From: DATEGZ01 sp035519535
Lineage (GTDB): Bacteria; Acidobacteriota; Vicinamibacteria; Vicinamibacterales; SCN-69-37
Length of the DNA: 6,871 bases
Direction: 5' to 3'
Assembly (NCBI GenBank): GCA_035519535.1
Contig: DATIWF010000006.1
Location: forward strand, 1 to 6,871
Shown here one piece after another: positions 1 through 6,087 of this stretch (position 1 is the stretch's first letter; each line of letters starts with the position of its first letter). The position numbers were made by a program, and so were the translations under genes. Under the pieces are notes generated by a model. The model worked only from the letters and a program-made list of their open reading frames with translations. It ran no database searches and had not been told where the DNA came from.

Positions 1-993
1 TGGGTCTCCGGCACGACCACCGACAGTCTCAAGGACGAGTGCCGGGCCGTATCGCTCTCCACGGGACGCGAGCGCCTGGTCCTGGCCCAGAGCGGCAGTA
101 CTCTCATCCTGGACGTCGCGGCCGACGGGCGTGCGCTGGTCCGGACCGACCTCACCCGCCGCGAGATGGCGGGTCTTTTTCCCGGCAGCACCGAAGAACG
201 TGATTACTCGTGGTTCACCTGGACGTACCCTCGCGATTTCTCGGCAGATGGTCGCTTCATTCTCTTCTCCGAGTCAACGCAAGGCTACAAGACCTATCTG
301 AGGAAGACGGACGGATCTGCGGCGGTGAAGCTCGGTGATGGCGCGTCGCAGGCGCTCTCGCCCGACGGCCAATGGGCGGCGGCAATTCGCCCCGACACCA
401 GCCAGATCGTTCTGCTGCCAACGGGGGCCGGCGACGCTCGGGTGCTGCCGCAGGGCTCGCTCAAGTCGCTCCATGCGCCTGTGCGGTGGTTGCCGGACAA
501 CCGCAGGATTCTCTTCATGGGAAGCGACGCCGGACCTGAGGCCGACAGCATCTACCTGCAGGACACCAATCAGGGCGATCCGAAGCGCGTCGGCCCCAAA
601 GGAGATTGGCTGCTGAGTCTGGCGGTCCCACCGGATGGCCGTTCGTTCACGGCATTGCTGGGATCATCAATTGACACCCTCACCGCGGTGGTTGCGCCAC
701 TGGACAGCGGCGCTCCAACCCCCATCCCAGGTCTCCAACCTGGCGACGTTCCCCTGGTCTGGAGCACCGACGGCCGCTTTCTCTACGTCTGGAAGCCGGC
801 AGCGTTCACGGCCGAGGTGTACAAGCTGGATACGACGACACACAATCGGGTGTTGTGGAAAACGCTTGCGCCGGCCGATCGAGCCGGCCTCACACAGTTC
901 GGCCTCGTCCTGCCTACGCCTGATGGGAAGTACTACGTCTATGACTACGTGCGCTCGCTGTCCGAGCTGTACTCCGTGACCGGGATCCGCTAG
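1..993 (+). CDS. C-terminal PD40/WD40-like beta-propeller part of a probable serine/threonine protein kinase (5' end outside window)
   Basis: The reading frame is open from base 1 to a TAG at 991-993, giving 330 visible residues and no start, so the gene begins upstream. It shows a series of propeller-blade motifs of the form x-S-x-DG-(R/K): LDVAADGRAL (visible residues 37-46), PRDFSADGRFILFS (77-90), ALSPDGQW (118-125), RWLPDNRRILF (162-172), AVPPDGRS (208-215), VWSTDGRFLYVW (253-264) and PTPDGKYYVY (305-314), about seven blades. The ending, LSELYSVTGIR, and the phrase LRKTDGSAAVKLGDG closely resemble the sensor half of the large kinases common in Acidobacteria, where an N-terminal cytoplasmic Ser/Thr kinase and one membrane helix precede the propeller. 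The propeller is thought to sense ligands or partner proteins. The kinase part is inferred from this architecture and is not visible. A propeller-only TolB-like protein is the alternative. The gene is convergent with the permease that follows. Confidence 0.8.
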   Translation, partial: WVSGTTTDSLKDECRAVSLSTGRERLVLAQSGSTLILDVAADGRALVRTDLTRREMAGLFPGSTEERDYSWFTWTYPRDFSADGRFILFSESTQGYKTYLRKTDGSAAVKLGDGASQALSPDGQWAAAIRPDTSQIVLLPTGAGDARVLPQGSLKSLHAPVRWLPDNRRILFMGSDAGPEADSIYLQDTNQGDPKRVGPKGDWLLSLAVPPDGRSFTALLGSSIDTLTAVVAPLDSGAPTPIPGLQPGDVPLVWSTDGRFLYVWKPAAFTAEVYKLDTTTHNRVLWKTLAPADRAGLTQFGLVLPTPDGKYYVYDYVRSLSELYSVTGIR

Positions 994-1019
994 CTGTAAA
1001 TGCTGCAGACGTTGCTCGA

Positions 1020-1032
1020 GCGGGTGACCCGC
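1020..1032. terminator. Short GC hairpin between the convergent genes (weak terminator candidate)
   Basis: GCGGG-TGA-CCCGC is a perfect 5-bp stem with a 3-base loop, 27 bases after the stop of the kinase-type gene and about 85 bases beyond the stop of the convergent permease. There is no T-run on either side, so it is not a classical intrinsic terminator. It may be chance in GC-rich DNA. Nothing else is seen in the 124-base gap. Confidence 0.2.
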
Positions 1033-1117
1033 CAGGGCTGGACGTATCGTGCTCCGCCTTGCTAATCGCTTGCGACGCTCGCGGCCGAAGAGTTCGATCG
1101 CCTTCGCGCGTTCCTGT

Positions 1118-3577
1118 CTACTCCGCTCTCAACGCCGCGATCGGATCGACCTTCAGCACGCGTCGCACGGGCCCCAGACACGCGAGCAGGCACACGCCGA
1201 GTATGACGAGCGCGTAGCCGGCGACCCCAAATCCCAGGACGAACGTGATGCCGTCGGCGCTCGAGATCCAGAACGCCAGCATCCCGCCGACCACAATGCC
1301 CGTCGCCAGCTGAATGAGCGGGCGGCGCAGGATCGTGAGCACGACCCGCGACGGCGGGGAGCCGAGCGCGGCGCGAATCCCGATCTCGCGCGTGCGGCGC
1401 GAGACCGCAAACGACATCACCGCGTAGATGCCCGAGAGCGCGAGCACCAGCGTCGACACGGTCACGGCGCCGAAGGCGCGCGCGATGTACTGGAACGTCC
1501 TGACCATCGGTTCGCTGATCCGGTCGAGCGGCTGGACGTCGGCGATCAGGAGCGTCGGGTCGGCCTTTGTGGCGATTGATCGCAGCGTGTTGGTCGCCGC
1601 CGTCATGTTGCCAGACACGCGCGCGGCAATCTGGACGGCACCGACCGCGCGAAGCGAGAGCGGAAGATAGGCGCCGGCAACGTTCGGCGCGGGCGGCACG
1701 GCCATGCCCAGATCCCGCACGACGCCCACGATCTCCAGCCACGGCGGCTGCGCGCCAATTGGCGGACGCTGGCCGTCATATCCACCGGCCGTGTACCGAA
1801 TGCGCCGGCCGACGGCCGGCTGGCCGCCCAGCACCATCTCGACGAACGACTGGTTGACGACGACGACGCGCGGAACGCCTGTGTAGTCGCTCGGCGTGAG
1901 GAGCCGGCCGGCGATCGGCACGGCGTCGAACGCGTCGAAGAAGTCCGGTTCCACCGCCGCGGTGCTGATGTGAGGGGGAGGTGCCGACTGGGTGTTCACC
2001 GCGGGCGCTCCGACGCCGTCGTCCACCTCGATCTGGTAATAGCCATTCCACATGAGCGGCAGCTTGTCGGCGAGCGTCGCGATTCTCACGCCTGGTGTGG
2101 CCGCCATGTCGTCGCGAACGCGGCGCACGGCGGCCTCGAATCGAGCCGGCGTCATGTTGCTCTCGCGCCCCAGCTTCGCCGTGAGGTACTGCTGGGGCGG
2201 CACGCCGATCTGCTGGTCTTCGATCCGCCAGGTGTTGATCGTGAGGAGGTAGATGATCGCGGGCACCGCCACCGTCACCGCGATCTGCGAGACGATCAGC
2301 ACGGTCCAGACCCCGCCGAACTTGAGCCCGCCGCCTCCGGCTCCAGCCTGACGCAAGCGCGTCGTGAGCCCGCGCGTCATCTTGAGAGCCGGCAGCACGC
2401 CCGCAATCGCCGCGGCGCACAGCGCGAGCCCGACGCCGTAAGCAATCGCCAGCGGCGGGAGCGACGGCGTGATCCAGAACGGCAGCAGCCTTCCGTCATT
2501 GGCGGCAAGCGCGAACGTATTCACGCCCCACGACACGGCGAGCTCAGCCAGGGCCAGTCCGATCGCGCCCGCGATCGCGCTCAGCACAAGCGCCTCCACA
2601 CAGAACTGCGCGATGAGCCGCGCGCGGCTGGCGCCCAGCGCCGTGCGCACCAGGATCTCGGACTCGCGCGTCGCCGCCCGGGCAAACAGCAAGAGCGCGA
2701 CGTTGCCGCTCACGAGCAACACGATGAGACCGATCCCGAGATTGAAGGAGGCGATCGCGGCACGCTCCCCGGGTTCTCTCATGTTCGAGAGGGCGGGCGA
2801 CTCGACGACGGCCTTGAGATGCTCGTGTGTCGCCGGCCAGTCGGCCGCCGCCCGTGCGCCAAGGACCGCGAGATCGCTGTTCGCCTGACCGCGCGTGACG
2901 CCCGCCTTCATCCGCGCCCAGACGTCCATCCCCATGCCCGTGCGCGGCGCCGCGGTTTCGTCGACCTTGAGCGGCTGCCAGGCCTCGAAGATCGACGGAA
3001 ACCGGAACCACGCCGGCATCACGCCCACGACCGTCGTCGGCGTGTCACTCAAGAGCAGCGACCGGCCGACGATGTCGGGATCGGCCGCGTAGCGCTCCCG
3101 CCAGATTCGCTCGCCAATCACCATCACCGGCGGCGCGGCCGCGCGCGCGTCGTCGTCGGTCAGAGCGCGACCCAGGATCGGCGTGACGCGGACCATCACG
3201 AACATGGACGGCGTCACTTCCTCGACCGGAATGTGCTCGACAACGCCGTCGCCCATCTGGAGATTGCGTTGCATGTCGCGACCTGCGGCGAAGTCGGTCA
3301 GGCTGCCGGTGCCGGCCCGCCAGCGAAGGAAGTCGGCGCCGACGCGCCATTCCGGCCGGCCAGACGTCTGGTCGTACTGCTGGACCCTGACGATGCGGTC
3401 GCCGTCGGGCAGCGGGAGGCGCGGCCAGAGAAACAGGGAGATGACGGCAAAGGCACCCGCGCCAATGGCGATGGCCACTGCGAGCGAGCCGGTGCTGACG
3501 AGCGTGAGCACCGGGTAGCGCGCGAGCATGCGGACGCCGAGCCGCAGATCGAGATGGGAAAAGCGAAATCGAGTCAT
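1118..3577 (-). CDS. ADOP-family ABC transporter permease (duplicated MacB/FtsX architecture)
   Basis: This is an 819-aa inner-membrane protein with two consecutive MacB_PCD plus FtsX units. Predicted membrane segments lie at about 24-50, 278-298, 326-350, 374-397, 421-446, 699-723, 752-771 and 778-801. Large extracytoplasmic loops lie at about 51-277 and 447-698. Each half carries the conserved stretch after an FtsX helix, RESEILVRTALGASRARL (304-321) and RTREIGIRAALGS (728-740). The protein ends VDPIAALRAE, a hallmark of this family. Length and layout match the acidobacterial duplicated orphan permeases (about 800 aa), which lack a neighbouring ATPase gene, as here. Transported substrate is unknown; MacB relatives act as mechanotransmitters for export of peptides, macrolides or lipoproteins. 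The ATG at 3577 is the only plausible start because the frame closes with a TAG 13 codons upstream. The Shine-Dalgarno is poor (GGGG about 13 bases upstream). A serine-hydrolase tail lies just upstream on the same strand. Confidence 0.93.
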   Translation of the reverse strand: MTRFRFSHLDLRLGVRMLARYPVLTLVSTGSLAVAIAIGAGAFAVISLFLWPRLPLPDGDRIVRVQQYDQTSGRPEWRVGADFLRWRAGTGSLTDFAAGRDMQRNLQMGDGVVEHIPVEEVTPSMFVMVRVTPILGRALTDDDARAAAPPVMVIGERIWRERYAADPDIVGRSLLLSDTPTTVVGVMPAWFRFPSIFEAWQPLKVDETAAPRTGMGMDVWARMKAGVTRGQANSDLAVLGARAAADWPATHEHLKAVVESPALSNMREPGERAAIASFNLGIGLIVLLVSGNVALLLFARAATRESEILVRTALGASRARLIAQFCVEALVLSAIAGAIGLALAELAVSWGVNTFALAANDGRLLPFWITPSLPPLAIAYGVGLALCAAAIAGVLPALKMTRGLTTRLRQAGAGGGGLKFGGVWTVLIVSQIAVTVAVPAIIYLLTINTWRIEDQQIGVPPQQYLTAKLGRESNMTPARFEAAVRRVRDDMAATPGVRIATLADKLPLMWNGYYQIEVDDGVGAPAVNTQSAPPPHISTAAVEPDFFDAFDAVPIAGRLLTPSDYTGVPRVVVVNQSFVEMVLGGQPAVGRRIRYTAGGYDGQRPPIGAQPPWLEIVGVVRDLGMAVPPAPNVAGAYLPLSLRAVGAVQIAARVSGNMTAATNTLRSIATKADPTLLIADVQPLDRISEPMVRTFQYIARAFGAVTVSTLVLALSGIYAVMSFAVSRRTREIGIRAALGSPPSRVVLTILRRPLIQLATGIVVGGMLAFWISSADGITFVLGFGVAGYALVILGVCLLACLGPVRRVLKVDPIAALRAE

Positions 3578-3663
3578 GCCGTGGCCGGATACCCCGTGGT
3601 GCGGACGACCACGAGTCTAACCCGCCCGGCAGGTAGATTGGTGCGCCATCGATCTGCGCCGGA

Positions 3664-3774
3664 CTAGCGCCCGCCGCGCAAGGCGCCGGCGATGGCCGCG
3701 CCGACGCGGACGGCATTCGGCGGATCCAGATTGCCGAGCGTGATCACCGCCCACGTCCCGTCCGACTCGCCCAT
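3664..3774 (-). pseudogene. C-terminal remnant of a probable S12 (beta-lactamase-family) serine hydrolase
   Basis: The last 36 codons before a TAG (3666-3664 on the minus strand) read like a true C-terminus and include WAVITLGNLDPPNAVRVG. Serine hydrolases of the beta-lactamase/S12 family commonly end with a beta strand, then an (S/A)N-x-DPP-A motif and an amphipathic helix, which this piece matches. Further upstream in the same frame (beyond 3774) the translation is low-complexity and unlike the family, so the catalytic SxxK and YxN motifs are absent and the gene is truncated. The break is near 3774, 30-40 bp from the antitoxin tail on the opposite strand. The remnant ends 86 bp before the ADOP permease start on the same strand, so the two may once have been in one operon. 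Identification rests on one short motif. Confidence 0.45.
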
Positions 3775-3806
3775 AGTCCGTATTAGCGGGCGGTCCGAGT
3801 CAACAG

Positions 3807-3875
3807 AAGGGGTACCAGACCCTGATCTCGAGCCTGCTGCACAAGTACGCGTCCGGTCGGCTGAAGGAGGTGTGA
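3807..3875 (+). pseudogene. C-terminal remnant of a CopG-family type II antitoxin
   Basis: In frame 3 the sequence reads YQTLISSLLHKYASGRL and then KEV with a TGA stop at 3873-3875. The phrase (G-I-P)YQTLI-x-SLLH-x-Y-x-SGRL is characteristic of the C-terminal helix of the CopG antitoxin family (ribbon-helix-helix type), which neutralises a co-encoded toxin and represses its own operon. Only about 22 codons are recognisable. Just before them, the expected GIPYQ is replaced by KGYQ, and a stop lies at 3774-3776, so the DNA-binding part is gone. No toxin gene is visible on either side. An AAGGAGG Shine-Dalgarno-like run overlaps the last codons (3864-3870), suggesting that a coupled gene once followed. 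Confidence 0.6.
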
Positions 3876-3906
3876 GAGTCCTCGGCACGGGATCCGGATG
3901 GCCTGA

Positions 3907-4128
3907 CGAGCGATTCTGGTCCACTGGCTCATTGGGCTGGCGGGAGCATTTGCGCTGCGCCCACTCCTGGCGACGATGCTGTTCGGCGTTTCCGCGGTTG
4001 ACCGCCGCACGCTCGCTGCTGCGGTGACGGTCCTGACAGGAGTGGCCTGGCTCGCGTGCTATCTGCCCGCGCGGCGCGCGAGCGCCGTGGATCCGCTCGT
4101 CGCGCTTCGCGACCAGGAGGTGGGTTAG
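3907..4128 (+). pseudogene. C-terminal remnant of a second ADOP/MacB-type permease
   Basis: The frame is open from just after a TGA (3904-3906) to a TAG at 4126-4128, giving 73 codons. It contains GLAGAFALRPLLATMLFGVS, then a membrane helix ending LACYLPARRASAVDPLVALR. This is the classic ending of ADOP permeases: the last two transmembrane helices, PARRA and VDP-x-x-ALR. Homology begins at about 3925 (LIGLAG), so roughly 90% of a normal 800-aa gene is missing, with no start codon or ribosome site. It differs clearly from the end of the intact permease at 1118-3577 and lies in the opposite orientation, so it derives from another paralogue and not from a recent local copy. The upstream junction falls between 3876 and about 3925, next to the antitoxin tail. 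Confidence 0.8.
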
Positions 4129-4286
4129 TCGTGGATGTGCCGGAGGTACGAGCGCACGCCGGCCGTCCCAGATTAGCAGCAACAGACCGTTCGTCGCCCC
4201 AGGACGCTCGTTCGTAGGGTTCCCTTTAGAGGTTCAGATCGACCACCAGTACTGTCGTGCGTGCGGCCGCATTGGCAGAGGCCGAC

Positions 4287-4291
4287 GGGAG
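4287..4291 (+). promoter_or_regulatory. Ribosome binding site for the HflK-like gene (decides the start)
   Basis: GGGAG lies 5 bases before the ATG at 4297. The in-frame GTG at 4261 has no comparable site in front of it, and the 12 extra residues look non-conserved, so ATG 4297 is preferred. Confidence 0.55.
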
Positions 4292-4296
4292 CCAGG

Positions 4297-6087
4297 ATGA
4301 CAGGGAAGACGGACGAAGCCGACGCGACATTGGGGCTTTCAGAAGCGACCGATCGGCATCAGCGAGTCCTGATCCTGCTCCTGAGCTTGGCCGCGACCGC
4401 GACCGTCGCTGCCGCGTCGAGTGCCGCTCTTCTCGGGAATCCGCTTTTTGTCGATGTCGCGATCGCGACCGGACTCGCCGGCGGAGCGTTGCTCGAACTG
4501 ATCCTTGCCTATCGACAGGCGTTGCGCCCGGCAGCCGTCGCGACCGAGGCTGAACAAACACGCGAAGCGGTCACGGCTGAACCCGATTCACCACCAGCGG
4601 AGACGCCGGCCGGACCCCTGCAACCATGGCAGCTGCCGGTCGGGCTGGCGAACCGCATTCGGCCGGCGTTCGCAAGCGGTGTCGTCGGGCTTGCAGCGAT
4701 CGCCTGGACCTGGATTCGCACATTCGACGATGTACCGGGCCGTCCAAGCGCCTCGATGGCGCTCCTGTTCGCCGCAGGGTGGCTGGCCGCCACCGGACTG
4801 ACGGGGGCTGTCGTTCGATATCTGCGCCAGCTCGACAACCAGACGGTGCCGGAGGCGCCGGCGCTGTGCCGCGGCGCGCGAGTTCTGTGGTGGTTGTTGA
4901 TGGCCGCCACCGTGTCGATCGGCCTGCTGTGGCTTCCGGCGGGTAACAGCATTCAGGTTCTGCACTGGTCGATGCTGGCACTCGACGGCGCTGTGGCGTA
5001 CCACTTCGTCACGAGCAGCGCTGATCCGGAGCAGGATCCGCTCGATGCTGGCGTCATCCGCGTGCTCGGCGGCCGGCTGAACGTCCTGGCCAGCATCCTT
5101 GATTCGGCGCAGCAGCAACTCGGCATCGACCTTCGATCGACCTGGGCCTTGACGATCGTCAGGCGCGGTCTCGAACCGCTCGTCATCACGCTGGTGTTCG
5201 TCGGCTGGCTCTCGACGTCGATCGTGGTGGTCGGCGTCCAGGAGCAGGGTCTCGTCGAACGCTTCGGAGTGCCGGTGAGCGGCGCGCTGCTCGAGCCCGG
5301 GCTCCATGTTCAGTGGCCCTGGCCGATCGACCGCGTCGATCGTCTGCCGGTCGGCCGCGTCCAAATCGTGGAGATTGGGCATGAAGGTGAGGAGGCTGAA
5401 GGTCCCGAGAATGTTCTTTGGGCGGTCCAGCACGCACCGGTCGAGTTCACGCTCTTGCTCGGCGATGGCCGCGATCTGATCACCATCGATGCGGCGATCC
5501 AGTTCCGGATTCGCGACGCCCGCGCGTGGCGTTACGATTGCCAGAATCCCGTCGAGGCGTTGAGCGCCTTGGGCTACCGGGCCGTGACGCGGTCCACCGT
5601 CAATCGGACGTTGTCCGATGCGCTGTCCGAGAACGTCACGACGCTGACGAGCCACATGCGCGACATGATCCAGCAGGACGCCGACGCTCTCGGACTCGGC
5701 GTCGAGGTTCTCGGCTTCACGGTCGGCGGGATGCATCCGCCTGTTCCCGTGGCCACCGACTACCAGGCGGTGGTCTCCGCCGAGCTGCAGAAGACTACCG
5801 CGGTGGTCAATGCGCAGACGTTGCGCAACACCATGCTGTCCGAAGCGCAGAGCTCCGTCCTCCTCGGACGCAACGGCGCGCGTGGCGGTGCCGCCCAGGC
5901 CCTCGCCACGGCCGCCGGCGAAGCCTGGAGCTTCCGCACCCTTGAATCCCAATATCGGGCCGCCCCTGACGAGTACACGTTCCGGCGACGGCTGGAGACG
6001 CTCGAGGACGCCCTGAAGTCGCGCACGGTCGTCGTCATCGATGGCCGCATTCAACGAGACGGAGGCGAGTTATGGATTGGTCGCTGA
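4297..6087 (+). CDS. hflK: HflK-like SPFH/band-7 protein with an N-terminal polytopic membrane domain
   Basis: The protein has 596 aa from ATG 4297. Hydrophobic segments lie at about 23-45, 49-72, 123-141, 152-175, 195-214, 219-238 and 291-313. The last directly precedes an SPFH domain (about 310-495) opening with VVVGVQEQGLVERFG, followed by GLHVQWPWPIDRV, DLITIDAAIQFRI and GGMHPPVPVATDYQAVVSAE, all typical of HflK. The C-terminal YRAAPDEYTFRRRLETLEDA (554-573) and TVVVID (577-582) match the conserved end of HflK, so the protein is complete. E. coli HflK (about 419 aa) has one N-terminal helix; the extra six-helix region here resembles extended HflK forms I recall from Planctomycetes and Acidobacteria. 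In E. coli HflK and HflC form a cage in the inner membrane that modulates the FtsH protease; that role here is inference. It overlaps the HflC-like gene by 16 bp. The frame can extend to GTG 4261. Confidence 0.88.
   Translation: MTGKTDEADATLGLSEATDRHQRVLILLLSLAATATVAAASSAALLGNPLFVDVAIATGLAGGALLELILAYRQALRPAAVATEAEQTREAVTAEPDSPPAETPAGPLQPWQLPVGLANRIRPAFASGVVGLAAIAWTWIRTFDDVPGRPSASMALLFAAGWLAATGLTGAVVRYLRQLDNQTVPEAPALCRGARVLWWLLMAATVSIGLLWLPAGNSIQVLHWSMLALDGAVAYHFVTSSADPEQDPLDAGVIRVLGGRLNVLASILDSAQQQLGIDLRSTWALTIVRRGLEPLVITLVFVGWLSTSIVVVGVQEQGLVERFGVPVSGALLEPGLHVQWPWPIDRVDRLPVGRVQIVEIGHEGEEAEGPENVLWAVQHAPVEFTLLLGDGRDLITIDAAIQFRIRDARAWRYDCQNPVEALSALGYRAVTRSTVNRTLSDALSENVTTLTSHMRDMIQQDADALGLGVEVLGFTVGGMHPPVPVATDYQAVVSAELQKTTAVVNAQTLRNTMLSEAQSSVLLGRNGARGGAAQALATAAGEAWSFRTLESQYRAAPDEYTFRRRLETLEDALKSRTVVVIDGRIQRDGGELWIGR
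6061..6065 (+). promoter_or_regulatory. Ribosome binding site for the HflC-like gene, inside the end of the HflK-like gene
   Basis: GGAGG lies 6 bases before the ATG at 6072, an ideal spacing, and sits within the last codons of the upstream gene. Together with the 16-bp overlap it supports translational coupling and fixes the start. Confidence 0.8.

Larger units (their letters stand above)
3578..4296. other. Gene-poor stretch of 719 bp made of three gene tails (gene graveyard)
   Basis: No intact gene is supported here. Three pieces can be read as C-termini of different families, in different frames: a minus-strand serine-hydrolase tail (about 3664-3774), a plus-strand CopG antitoxin tail (about 3807-3875) and a plus-strand ADOP permease tail (3907-4128). 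The flanks 3578-3663 and 4129-4296 show no coding signal; they must hold the promoters of the permease and of the SPFH operon, but no convincing -35/-10 pair stands out. No inverted repeats or transposase remnant that would explain the mosaic were seen by eye. Short six-base palindromes such as GGATCC recur but look like chance. Confidence 0.65.

Noticed and set aside
1000..1065. 21-codon open frame in the gap after the kinase-type gene
   Set aside because: It has no ribosome site and no known small-protein resemblance; it is chance length in GC-rich DNA.
1062..1742. Minus-strand open frame of 226 codons
   Set aside because: It overlaps the 3' part of the ADOP permease in another frame on the same strand and has low-complexity Arg/Ala composition.
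1970..3667. Long plus-strand open frame of 565 codons
   Set aside because: It is antisense to the clearly conserved ADOP permease, rich in Arg, Asp, His and Gly as expected of a GC-rich shadow frame, and shows no domain or ribosome site.
3692..4027. Plus-strand open frame of 111 codons starting ATG at 3692
   Set aside because: It runs through the hydrolase, antitoxin and permease tails in the wrong frame and shows no family resemblance; the real tails lie in other frames.
3722..4094. Clustered GGATCC, GGTACC and CTCGAG sites suggesting a cloning scar or vector
   Set aside because: The sites fall inside sequence that encodes conserved protein tails, and no vector-like sequence is present; such palindromes are expected at this GC content.
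3775..4182. Extension of the serine-hydrolase tail into a 172-aa minus-strand protein
   Set aside because: Only the last 36 or so residues look like a real protein; the rest is antisense to the antitoxin and ADOP tails.
4261..4296. GTG at 4261 as the start of the HflK-like gene
   Set aside because: There is no ribosome site at the right distance, whereas ATG 4297 has GGGAG 5 bases upstream.
4588..6054. Long minus-strand open frame of 488 codons
   Set aside because: It is antisense to the HflK-like gene, with Arg/Asp/Gln-rich composition and no recognisable motif.
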